Shown here: piece after piece, positions 35,915 to 42,110 of the stretch
Numbering within the stretch: the first letter of the stretch is position 1
Layout: each line of letters begins with the position of its first letter
Origin: a virus
Virus record (IMG/VR): IMGVR_UViG_3300031974_004051
Span: 1 to 64,000 of that record
DNA length: 64,000 nucleotides
Reading direction: 5' to 3' (one strand)
Position numbers and translations under genes: made by a program
The notes under the pieces: generated by a model
The model's database searches: none
Told to the model about the DNA's origin: nothing
Seen by the model: only the letters and a program-made list of their open reading frames with translations

Positions 35915-36796
35915 TTACAAACTAAGTAACATATCAATAAGTTCCTTTTGTGGGAACATATCAACTTTGTCTTTTCTTGTGTTTGTGTGTGTCCATAGTC
36001 CTTTTATTTTACCATAGTACGCATCCTCATTAAATTCAAATGCCGAAACACCTATTTTTCTAATAGATTCAGGTAAACCTTTACGAACATCTATCGAATC
36101 CCTCTCAGCGATGTATAATATCCATTTTCTTAACGATTCAATCTGAGAATCAGAATAACGGTGCCAAGTTTTATGACCTCTAAATTCTTGATCAAGAGTT
36201 ACTAATTGACTTTCATGTACTCTAGTACCAGCATATGTTTTACCATCTTTTACCCAACCGAAGTTACATACTTCAATACCAACAGAATGGGTGTGCATAT
36301 GTTGTGAACCATTTTTACCTAAATGCCAACCATATCCACCCTCAGGTATACACTGCACCATTTCTCCATCATATTTGTCATCATTTCCCTTAACTGAAGG
36401 ACCACCTAAAACAAATTCAGTTGCAACCGCACCTCTACTATCTCTCGCCCATTGATCTATACAATTATATGGATTGTGCCACCCCGCTGTGTGATGTAAA
36501 AAAACATACTCTTTGTCTGTGGGACCTTCTTTGTATTCACCAACAGGTAAGAAATGTCTATTTATGACCAATCCATTCTCCGTAACATAAGTTTTCTCTG
36601 AATTATCTGTTGTGGCTAGACCCATAGTGTCCCATGTAGATGGACCTACTATTCCGTCCACGTCAAGTCCATTCAATTTTTGGAATTCTTTTACTGCCTC
36701 AGCCGTACCAGGTCCAAAAATACCATCAGCACCTATTCCAAGAAATTCTTGAAGTTCTTTAACTTCTTTTCCTCTTGATCCTACTTTTAATAACAT
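35915..36796 (-). CDS. Endolysin: peptidoglycan-binding domain plus amidase
   Basis: 293 residues. Residues 5-58 are a PG_binding_1 repeat (GSRGKEVKELQEFLGIGADG, ... VDGIVGPSTWDTMG). The rest resembles N-acetylmuramoyl-L-alanine amidase of the Amidase_2 type, with zinc-ligand candidates in FLHHTAGWHNP (His101/102) and HMHTHSVGIEVCNFG, and GHKTWHRYSD near residue 210. There is no signal peptide, so release needs the holin 11 nt upstream. Confidence 0.88.
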   Translation of the reverse strand: MLLKVGSRGKEVKELQEFLGIGADGIFGPGTAEAVKEFQKLNGLDVDGIVGPSTWDTMGLATTDNSEKTYVTENGLVINRHFLPVGEYKEGPTDKEYVFLHHTAGWHNPYNCIDQWARDSRGAVATEFVLGGPSVKGNDDKYDGEMVQCIPEGGYGWHLGKNGSQHMHTHSVGIEVCNFGWVKDGKTYAGTRVHESQLVTLDQEFRGHKTWHRYSDSQIESLRKWILYIAERDSIDVRKGLPESIRKIGVSAFEFNEDAYYGKIKGLWTHTNTRKDKVDMFPQKELIDMLLSL

Positions 36797-36807
36797 AATT
36801 TTTTTAT

Positions 36808-37035
36808 TTACTCTTTTTTACCAAAGATTTTTCCTACCTCGGCAATCCCAAATGATCCGAGTGTTATTACTACAAATGAATTATAGATAAATTCTTGTAT
36901 TACTAAGTCTTTACCTACAAATCCTGTAATGATATCTGCCGCTGCGAATACCACCATAATTGCGAACGACGCAAAACCAACTACTGATTTTTCATTAATG
37001 TCGTTCTCATCTTTAAAAATGTCTTTAAATGCCAT
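36808..37035 (-). CDS. Putative holin
   Basis: 75 residues with two hydrophobic segments (VVGFASFAIMVVFAAADIIT at 18-37, FIYNSFVVITLGSFGIAEVG at 49-68), charged N-terminus and Lys-rich end. Size, topology and position immediately upstream of endolysin fit a class II holin. Phage holins of this look (IFKDEND.NEKSVVGF) recur in marine phages. A TATTTATA box (37078-37085) lies 42 nt upstream. Confidence 0.75.
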   Translation of the reverse strand: MAFKDIFKDENDINEKSVVGFASFAIMVVFAAADIITGFVGKDLVIQEFIYNSFVVITLGSFGIAEVGKIFGKKE

Positions 37036-37077
37036 AATTTCAATTTTTTACTTTTTATAAACCTTTTGTGGTTCTTA

Positions 37078-37085
37078 TATAAATA
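37078..37085 (-). promoter_or_regulatory. TATTTATA box for the lysis genes
   Basis: Coding-strand TATTTATA 42 nt before the holin ATG at 37035; late expression of lysis genes would fit. Confidence 0.35.
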
Positions 37086-37109
37086 GTTTGTTATACGAAT
37101 GATTACCAT

Positions 37110-37138
37110 TTGATTATTGTAAAATTTTTCTGTATTAT
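37110..37138 (+). promoter_or_regulatory. Promoter, TTGATT-N17-TATTAT
   Basis: TTGATT at 37110-37115 and TATTAT at 37133-37138, 17-nt spacer. It precedes a tiny ORF, the DUF6580-like gene and tRNA-Glu, which are probably one transcript. Confidence 0.55.
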
Positions 37139-37147
37139 TTATATTGC

Positions 37148-37237
37148 ATGGTCAAAAGAATTAAGGAATACTTGATTATTAAAACGATAAGACTTTGGTT
37201 CCCAATTAAAAAAGTGAGGTTATGGAGAATCATTTAA
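37148..37237 (+). CDS. Possible 29-residue basic leader peptide
   Basis: MVKRIKEYLIIKTIRLWFPI and then KKVRLWRII: basic, amphipathic. Its ATG lies 9 nt after the -10 box and its stop forms TAATG with an internal Met codon (37237) of the next gene. It may be a coupling peptide or chance. Confidence 0.35.
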   Translation: MVKRIKEYLIIKTIRLWFPIKKVRLWRII

Positions 37238-37731
37238 TGAGTAATAGGAGAGAAATATTGGTATTTACGTTTGTAATATTGGCGATAATACTAAGGTTAT
37301 TACCTCATCCACCTAACTTCACCCCATTGACCTCACTATCTTTGTTCGGTGGTGTGATGTTCAAGAATAAATGGGTTGGTATGTCATTACCAATAGTAGT
37401 AATGTTTACATCTGATATAGTTTTAGGTTTTTATAGTATTTCCTTTTGGGTCTATGGATCCTTTATTTTGATAAGTTTCATGGGTACTATGTGGAAAAAA
37501 ATGGATCTAAAAAATATTGTGTTATCAACACTGATCTTTTTTATTATCACGAATTTAGGGGTATGGATAATGGGTTACCCATTAACAGTAAATGGTTTAA
37601 TTATGTGTTATACATTGGCACTCCCATTTTTGTTGAACTCATTGTTAGGTGACTTATTTTTTGGATATTTACTTAAATGGACGTTTAAGTTTTTTGAAAG
37701 GAAACTAATGCTCGGTTCGTCTATCGGTTAG
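37222..37731 (+). CDS. DUF6580-like membrane protein (possible transporter subunit)
   Basis: 169 residues, five or six membrane spans. LLPHPPNFTPLTSLSLFGGV, MFKNKWVGMSLPIVV, MFTSDIVLGFYSISFWVYGS, TNLGVWIMGYP and LALPFLLNSLLGDLFFGYLL match the DUF6580 pattern of Bacteroidota, thought to resemble ECF-transporter substrate-binding subunits. ATG 37237 is an alternative start coupled to the upstream peptide. The last 22 nt lie inside tRNA-Glu. Probable host-derived auxiliary gene. Confidence 0.75.
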   Translation: MENHLMSNRREILVFTFVILAIILRLLPHPPNFTPLTSLSLFGGVMFKNKWVGMSLPIVVMFTSDIVLGFYSISFWVYGSFILISFMGTMWKKMDLKNIVLSTLIFFIITNLGVWIMGYPLTVNGLIMCYTLALPFLLNSLLGDLFFGYLLKWTFKFFERKLMLGSSIG

Positions 37732-37781
37732 GACTTCAGGTTTTCATCCTGGCAAGAGGGGTTCGATTCCCCTACCGAGTA
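37710..37781 (+). tRNA. tRNA-Glu (UUC)
   Basis: 72 nt. Acceptor GCTCGGT pairs with ACCGAGT (one G-U), anticodon loop TTTTCAT gives UUC, T arm GGGGTTCGATTCCCC. CCA is not encoded. The 3' end of the DUF6580-like ORF overlaps its first 22 nt. Confidence 0.93.
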
Positions 37782-37825
37782 CAACTATTGTTCTTTGACA
37801 TAATTAAAATTTAAAATTTAAAAAC

Positions 37826-38182
37826 ATGGAAAATTTAGAATTTATTTTAGGTGCGCTCAGTATGATCGGTTTGTTCGGATTAGGATATGCTGTTATGGGT
37901 GTATTTAAGGTCACAAAACGTTCCGATGGTTTCGATGAAGCTATCAATGGAATATTCCACGATTTGGAAGATAAGTACAAGGAACTTCACCTTCGAATAG
38001 ACGGTGAAATAGATAGAGTAGATAAACTACACGATGATAATGTTCGATACACTGATCAATTATCTCAGGAATTGTATCGTTACATCGATAGTAGGTTTGA
38101 TAAATTTGAAAATCGATTGAAAAAAATCGATAAAGATGGGTGTGAACCCGTTAAAAAATCTAAACAACTCTTGACTGATTAG
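37826..38182 (+). CDS. Membrane-anchored coiled-coil protein, 118 aa
   Basis: One N-terminal hydrophobic segment (FILGALSMIGLFGLGYAVMG, residues 6-25) followed by a long charged coiled coil (HDLEDKYKELHLRIDGEIDR, ... YIDSRFDKFENRLKKIDK). Topology resembles inner-membrane spanins or phage envelope coiled-coil proteins, but it is not next to a lipoprotein partner. Ends at a strong terminator. Confidence 0.7.
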   Translation: MENLEFILGALSMIGLFGLGYAVMGVFKVTKRSDGFDEAINGIFHDLEDKYKELHLRIDGEIDRVDKLHDDNVRYTDQLSQELYRYIDSRFDKFENRLKKIDKDGCEPVKKSKQLLTD

Positions 38183-38210
38183 TCAAAATAAACGTTAAAG
38201 AACAATAGTA

Positions 38211-38237
38211 AACCCCACAGAAATGTGGGGTTTTTTT
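38211..38237 (+). terminator. Strong intrinsic terminator
   Basis: 9-bp stem AACCCCACA / TGTGGGGTT with GAAA loop and T7. Confidence 0.93.
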
Positions 38238-38244
38238 ATTTATA
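38237..38244 (+). promoter_or_regulatory. TATTTATA box before the tRNA-Leu/Arg pair
   Basis: Immediately after the terminator and 50 nt upstream of tRNA-Leu. Confidence 0.3.
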
Positions 38245-38294
38245 TGGGGTAGGGGGGTTGATTTTCAATTATTTGTTTCTTAAATTTATCCCAT

Positions 38295-38380
38295 GCCTCG
38301 GTGGTGGAATTGGTAGACACGCCGGACTTAAAATCCTGTGGACAGTAATGTCCGTGCCGGTTCGACCCCGGCCCGAGGTA
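38295..38380 (+). tRNA. tRNA-Leu (UAA)
   Basis: 86 nt with the long variable arm of class II tRNAs. Acceptor GCCTCGG / CCGAGGT, anticodon loop CTTAAAA gives UAA, T arm GCCGGTTCGACCCCGGC. CCA not encoded. Confidence 0.94.
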
Positions 38381-38385
38381 CAACC

Positions 38386-38459
38386 GCACCCGTAGCTCAA
38401 TTGGATAGAGCATCTGCCTTCTAAGCAGACGGTTATAGGTTCGAGTCCTATCGGGTGTA
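38386..38459 (+). tRNA. tRNA-Arg (UCU)
   Basis: 74 nt, 5 nt after tRNA-Leu. Acceptor GCACCCG / CGGGTGT, anticodon loop CTTCTAA gives UCU, reading AGA, a codon frequent in these phage genes. CCA not encoded. Confidence 0.94.
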
Positions 38460-38474
38460 CTAAATTTTTTAAAT

Positions 38475-38873
38475 ATGAATTACACAAATAGATACGGAGA
38501 TGAATACACTTTTTTACTAAACGAAAATGGTAACATTCAGTGGAGTGGTAATTTTGAACATTCACGCTGTGGGTTTGATAATGTGTATAATGATGCATAC
38601 AATGAATTTAAGAAAGATGGTGGTACACTTTCTATAGAAGAGTTCATTAAGGAAGTTCACCACTACGATGAGGAAACTCATAAACCATCAAAAATTGCGA
38701 AAACCTATGGTAATTATGTCTATTCTGATTGGGATACAATTACTATGGTAGATCCTTCAGGAGGTCCTTATATTAGTAAAGGAATGGATATGAAATATTA
38801 CGGATTTGACGGTAAAATTGTTACCAGTTTTACACCCAATAATGATGGATACGAGATAGTTGTAGAAAAATGA
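38475..38873 (+). CDS. Unknown protein, 132 aa
   Basis: Starts 15 nt after tRNA-Arg. MNYTNRYGDEYTFLLNENGN and IQWSGNFEHSRCGFDNVYND suggest a small beta-rich protein; EFIKEVHHYDEETHKPSKIA follows. No family recognised. ATGA overlap with the next gene. Confidence 0.75.
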   Translation: MNYTNRYGDEYTFLLNENGNIQWSGNFEHSRCGFDNVYNDAYNEFKKDGGTLSIEEFIKEVHHYDEETHKPSKIAKTYGNYVYSDWDTITMVDPSGGPYISKGMDMKYYGFDGKIVTSFTPNNDGYEIVVEK

Positions 38874-39100
38874 AAGCAATATTAGAGTTTAATTTACCTG
38901 AAGACAAACAAGAGTTCAACCTTGCAACTAAAGCGTCTGATTGGTGGTATGTCTGTTGGCAAATGGATCAATACCTTCGTAAAAGACTTAAGTACGATAA
39001 CGGTATCACTGAAGAACAACGTGAGGTGTATGAAGATACGAGAGGTGAACTTTGGAGAATGATGAATGAGAGTGGTGTAAGTTTAGATGATGCAGGATAA
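38870..39100 (+). CDS. Unknown small phage protein, 76 aa
   Basis: MKAILEFNLPEDKQEFNLAT, then KASDWWYVCWQMDQYLRKRL. This LEFNLPED..EF..A pattern with W..DQ.LR recurs as a short unassigned protein in many phages. It ends 8 nt before tRNA-Met. Confidence 0.8.
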   Translation: MKAILEFNLPEDKQEFNLATKASDWWYVCWQMDQYLRKRLKYDNGITEEQREVYEDTRGELWRMMNESGVSLDDAG

Positions 39101-39107
39101 TAACGTC

Positions 39108-39181
39108 GGACTCTTAGCTCAGTTGGTCAGAGCACCGCACTCATAATGCGATGGTCGGGGGTTCAAGTCCCTCAGGGTCCA
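39108..39181 (+). tRNA. tRNA with CAU anticodon (Met, or Ile if lysidine-modified)
   Basis: 74 nt. Acceptor GGACTCT / AGGGTCC, anticodon loop CTCATAA gives CAU, T arm GGGGGTTCAAGTCCCTC. Elongator-type body; I cannot tell Met from a lysidine-type Ile by eye. CCA not encoded. Confidence 0.9.
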
Positions 39182-39202
39182 CAAAATAAAATCCACATAT
39201 TT

Positions 39203-39343
39203 ATGGAAAGTATGAGTTTAAAAAAGAAAGTTTTGGAAAAAATTGTTAAACTGAAGTTTGAAAAGCAAACACAGGAGATAAAAAAACAAATCCAAAAATT
39301 ACAACAATCATTAAGTGATTTTACAAATGGGTCTAACGAGTAG
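39203..39343 (+). CDS. Small Lys-rich coiled-coil protein, 46 aa
   Basis: MESMSLKKKVLEKIVKLKFE, then KQTQEIKKQIQKLQQSLSDF. ATG 39203 follows a CATATTT leader; an upstream in-frame start would lie inside the tRNA. Overlaps the next gene by 17 bp. Function unknown. Confidence 0.55.
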   Translation: MESMSLKKKVLEKIVKLKFEKQTQEIKKQIQKLQQSLSDFTNGSNE

Positions 39344-39512
39344 TGACTTATTGGAAGAGTTATTTTATGAAGCACATCGATTAGGTGTTGCGGATGAATT
39401 AAGGGATAATGTCTCCAAGAGACACACTAAACCTACCCCCACCGCATACGACATGTTACCACTGTACGAAGAAGAATTTCTACAAATCAAAAAAAGGCTT
39501 GATAATAAATAA
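39327..39512 (+). CDS. Unknown small protein, 61 aa
   Basis: ATG 39327 is preferred over GTG 39315. MGLTSSDLLEELFYEAHRLG and LPLYEEEFLQIKKRL are helical. The SSDLLEELFYEAH opening resembles short unassigned proteins of other phages. Confidence 0.65.
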   Translation: MGLTSSDLLEELFYEAHRLGVADELRDNVSKRHTKPTPTAYDMLPLYEEEFLQIKKRLDNK

Positions 39513-39527
39513 TAAAAAGTTTATATT
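39499..39527 (+). promoter_or_regulatory. Promoter, TTGATA-N17-TATATT
   Basis: TTGATA at 39499-39504 and TATATT at 39522-39527, 17-nt spacer, in the 3' end of the preceding gene. ATG 39631 is about 100 nt away, leaving an unusually long leader. Confidence 0.6.
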
Positions 39528-39591
39528 TTATATGTAACACCTTTTATTGAGAAATAAATCTCTATAATTGGTAACTTAAGTTCGAAAAGAG

Positions 39592-39613
39592 AGGTCGGTT
39601 AATTCCGACCTTT
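39592..39613 (+). promoter_or_regulatory. Leader hairpin just before a glycosyltransferase gene
   Basis: AGGTCGG (39592-39598), loop TTAATT, CCGACCT (39605-39611), then TTCATTT. It could attenuate transcription, end a small leader RNA, or control ribosome access to ATG 39631. The U tract is weak. Confidence 0.55.
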
Positions 39614-39630
39614 CATTTATATAAATCGTT

Positions 39631-40296
39631 ATGAGTACAATTACTGTCGTTTGTTCAACACGTAAAATTGAGGATGAATATGTTAAACATGTGAGGAAAT
39701 TCTTTTCTCACCCTAAAAACGAATACTTCTTCGTGGAAAATAATGGTGATAGATCTTTGACTGAAGTTTACAATGAGTATTTAGAGAAATCGTCTAATGA
39801 TATCGTTGTTTTTATACATGATGACCTTGAGTTCGAAACTAAAAACCTCACACCCAAAATAATAAAACTGTTTGAACGTAATCCTGAGTATGGTATTTTA
39901 GGTTTAGCGGGTTCTAATAACCTCTTATCAGGACAGTGGTGGCAAGATAGGGATTCAATGCAAGGTCAAGTAGGTCATATTAATGGTAGTAAAAGATATA
40001 TGTCAAAGTACTCAAATTCTTTTGGTGATAAAATTAAAGAAGTAATTGTTATCGATGGGTTATTTATGATGGTCCACAAAAAAAGAATTAAGAAAACTTT
40101 TGATGAACAATTTAAAGGTTTCCATTTTTATGATCTTCCGATTTGTCTACTTAATTATTTAGAGGGAGTGAAAGTAGGTGTTACAACAAGAATTAAACTT
40201 TACCACAAATCCATCGGTGAGGTTGATAAGAAATGGGCGAAGAACAAATTGTTTTTTGAAGCTTTATATGAAAAGCACCTCCCATTAAAGGTTTGA
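39631..40296 (+). CDS. Glycosyltransferase, GT2-like (GT-A fold)
   Basis: 221 residues. MSTITVVCSTRKIEDEYVKH opening, IVVFIHDDLEFETKNL carries the DD metal motif, YGILGLAGSNNLLSGQWWQD and KGFHFYDLPICLLNYLEG match small GT-A glycosyltransferases of the type seen in phages and capsule loci. It stands alone with its own promoter and structured leader, away from the other sugar genes. Confidence 0.78.
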   Translation: MSTITVVCSTRKIEDEYVKHVRKFFSHPKNEYFFVENNGDRSLTEVYNEYLEKSSNDIVVFIHDDLEFETKNLTPKIIKLFERNPEYGILGLAGSNNLLSGQWWQDRDSMQGQVGHINGSKRYMSKYSNSFGDKIKEVIVIDGLFMMVHKKRIKKTFDEQFKGFHFYDLPICLLNYLEGVKVGVTTRIKLYHKSIGEVDKKWAKNKLFFEALYEKHLPLKV

Positions 40297-40321
40297 CAAA
40301 AACCATAATTTTATCTATATT
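40293..40321 (+). promoter_or_regulatory. Consensus promoter, TTGACA-N17-TATATT
   Basis: TTGACA at 40293-40298, 17 nt, TATATT at 40316-40321: the best match in the window. It drives the small basic protein and, 8 nt after it, the tmRNA. Confidence 0.75.
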
Positions 40322-40341
40322 TATTAAGTAAAATAAACATT

Positions 40342-40572
40342 ATGAAAAAAGTTATTGCATTTTTTAAAAGATTATTCGGTATTAAGGATGAGGTACCTAC
40401 ACCCGTAGTTACTCCAAAACCAAAACCGAAAAGAAAACCAAGACCAAAGAAACCTTCAGGTACGGGAACTCCCCATTATTATAATGATAAATGGAATCAA
40501 GTTGATAAATCCCCTGTCAGAAGAAAACCAAAAAAAGGTGGGTCTAACGATTCCCTTAAAGAAGTTAAGTAA
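40342..40572 (+). CDS. Small very basic protein, 76 aa
   Basis: Amphipathic N-terminus MKKVIAFFKRLFGIKDEVPT followed by KPKPKRKPRPKKPSGTGTPH and a Lys-rich end. Composition suits binding to nucleic acid or anionic membrane. Probably co-transcribed with the tmRNA. No family recognised. Confidence 0.65.
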   Translation: MKKVIAFFKRLFGIKDEVPTPVVTPKPKPKRKPRPKKPSGTGTPHYYNDKWNQVDKSPVRRKPKKGGSNDSLKEVK

Positions 40573-40579
40573 TTAACAT

Positions 40580-40966
40580 GGGGGTGACTTGGAATTGATT
40601 GGCGTAGTCAATTATAGCAGGGCACGTAGTGAGATATTTCCTATCACTTAAATCTATGGAGATAATTTTTAAACGGAAACGTTTATTCACAGATGGAATT
40701 AATGGGTCTTGTATCTGTTGATTCTAAAGTAGCGGTAGCCTAAGGAAACCTCTACAACGGGTCGGGACATATAACCTAGGAACAGAAGTCTTACAAAGGT
40801 GGAGAAACGACTGAATCGGAAATCGAGTCGTACATCTATTGGTGATGGAGGATGTAAAAATTCAATCACATATTTCGGAATATTGAGAATCGATATTGTC
40901 CTAAACGTGTAGTCCTTTATGGTTGGGACGAGCAAGACGAGGGTTCGAAACCCTCCACCTCCACCA
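40580..40966 (+). ncRNA. ssrA: tmRNA (transfer-messenger RNA)
   Basis: 387 nt. The 5' GGGGGTG pairs with CACCTCC near the 3' end (one G-U) to form the acceptor stem; T arm GAGGGTTCGAAACCCTC; CCA is encoded at 40964-40966. The best tag frame runs 40675-40743: GNVYSQME at the start, SKVAVA then TAA at the end, 22 residues, preceded by TTTTTAAAC. It would rescue stalled ribosomes and tag products for proteolysis. The tag is longer than usual for Bacteroidota and ends AVA rather than LAA; the resume codon is my inference. Confidence 0.88.
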
Positions 40967-40969
40967 ATA

Positions 40970-40991
40970 GGGATCTTCGGATCCCTTTTTT
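40970..40991 (+). terminator. Terminator of tmRNA
   Basis: GGGATC-TTCG-GATCCC followed by T6, a classic UUCG tetraloop terminator 3 nt after the encoded CCA. Confidence 0.95.
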
Positions 40992-41000
40992 ATTATCAAT

Positions 41001-41285
41001 ATGAAATTACCAATAGTAGTAGTATACAGAACAATCTATAGAAAGAAAGAGAAACTACATCTCGAGGTATTTCATGGTGTGTATGTCGATGATCTTATAG
41101 ATACCAATAAACGAAAACCTTTAATCCCTAAAGATGCCGACATATTAGAGATAGGTGTTGGGACCTCATTTGAGGAGAAATATTTGAAAAAATATAAAAT
41201 GGAAAAGAGTGTGAAGGGTGAGAATACAAACGATAAAATACTGAAAGAATTAAAAAAGGTTGTAAACGAACAAAGAGGTCGTTGA
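41001..41285 (+). CDS. Unknown protein, 94 aa
   Basis: MKLPIVVVYRTIYRKKEKLH, then LEVFHGVYVDDLIDT and a Lys/Glu-rich helical end. It begins directly behind the tmRNA terminator. No family recognised. Confidence 0.7.
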   Translation: MKLPIVVVYRTIYRKKEKLHLEVFHGVYVDDLIDTNKRKPLIPKDADILEIGVGTSFEEKYLKKYKMEKSVKGENTNDKILKELKKVVNEQRGR

Positions 41286-41394
41286 CCCCTTTGCCGAGAT
41301 AAAAATTACACTCTCCTTTCGTTATTTTTCGTTTATCAAACAGTACCGACCAAAGTATTGTTCTCATACATATAAATACTTTATAAGCATAAAA

Positions 41395-41421
41395 TAACCC
41401 TCATTTAGAGGGTTAATTTTT
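41395..41421. terminator. Bidirectional terminator
   Basis: TAACCCTC / GAGGGTTA stem with ATTTA loop, T-rich on the plus side and A4 on the left. It separates convergent transcription. Confidence 0.8.
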
Positions 41422-41446
41422 GTTATTTTTTCGTAAGTTTTTTTAC

Positions 41447-42100
41447 TTATTTATCTGCGACTTGTTTGTAGGCTTTTGGTATCACGTCACACACAACCTC
41501 AGCCATTTTCTCACCAAAATCAGATGCTCTAAAGTATTCAAATACCGCATTTCTGAACAGCGGTCCCGCATAACTATCTTTTTCAATATCATACATCATG
41601 TACTTAGCAATACCTTCTGTCATTGCATCCATCACGGGTGCACCATATTGTTTACAATTATTACCACCTCTGAACATTGCAATTAAGTATCTTAGGTCTA
41701 AATCCGCTAAAGAAGATGCAAATGCTTGTGAGAGTCTATTTTTAAAACCTAATAAACTCAAACCATACGTGATTAAATATTCCCTAACTCGTGAAGTAAT
41801 ACCTGAACTAACCTTAGAAGTAAAATCCCCTACACCAGGGTTTATCCCTTCCTTAGACGATGATTGATCTTGTCCAGGTTTAAGGAATTTATTAAGAAAC
41901 TCTCCAACACCTTCACCAATATGACTATCAATTTCTTCGTCACTTTTACCCTTGTCTTGTAAATCAGCTAATGCGTCCGCAATTTTGTTAAACTTATCTG
42001 TGTCCGACATTTCTTCATTCTCAACAATTAAGTTTAGTTTGGTATCGATCTCATACCTTTCATTTAATGTTGATCTAACTATGTTATTAATGTTATCCAT
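41447..42100 (-). CDS. Unknown virion-like protein, 217 aa
   Basis: Helical N-terminus (MDNINNIVRSTLNERYEIDT), acidic middle, then ITSRVREYLITYGLSLLGFK and YLIAMFRGGNNCKQYGAPVM with a semi-hydrophobic helix. Last of a four-gene unit with two large membrane-active proteins. Function unknown. Confidence 0.7.
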   Translation of the reverse strand: MDNINNIVRSTLNERYEIDTKLNLIVENEEMSDTDKFNKIADALADLQDKGKSDEEIDSHIGEGVGEFLNKFLKPGQDQSSSKEGINPGVGDFTSKVSSGITSRVREYLITYGLSLLGFKNRLSQAFASSLADLDLRYLIAMFRGGNNCKQYGAPVMDAMTEGIAKYMMYDIEKDSYAGPLFRNAVFEYFRASDFGEKMAEVVCDVIPKAYKQVADK

Positions 42101-42110
42101 TTTTTCTTTT

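Noticed and set aside
35827-41300. Shared CTTTGCCGA string near 35822 and 41290
   Set aside because: Nine bases only, no shared structure around them.
41128-41367. Minus-strand ORF of 79 residues starting 3 nt after a TATTTATA box
   Set aside because: Antisense to a better gene at 41001-41285 and of shadow-like composition in its second half; the box may be chance or may drive an antisense RNA, so I list no CDS.
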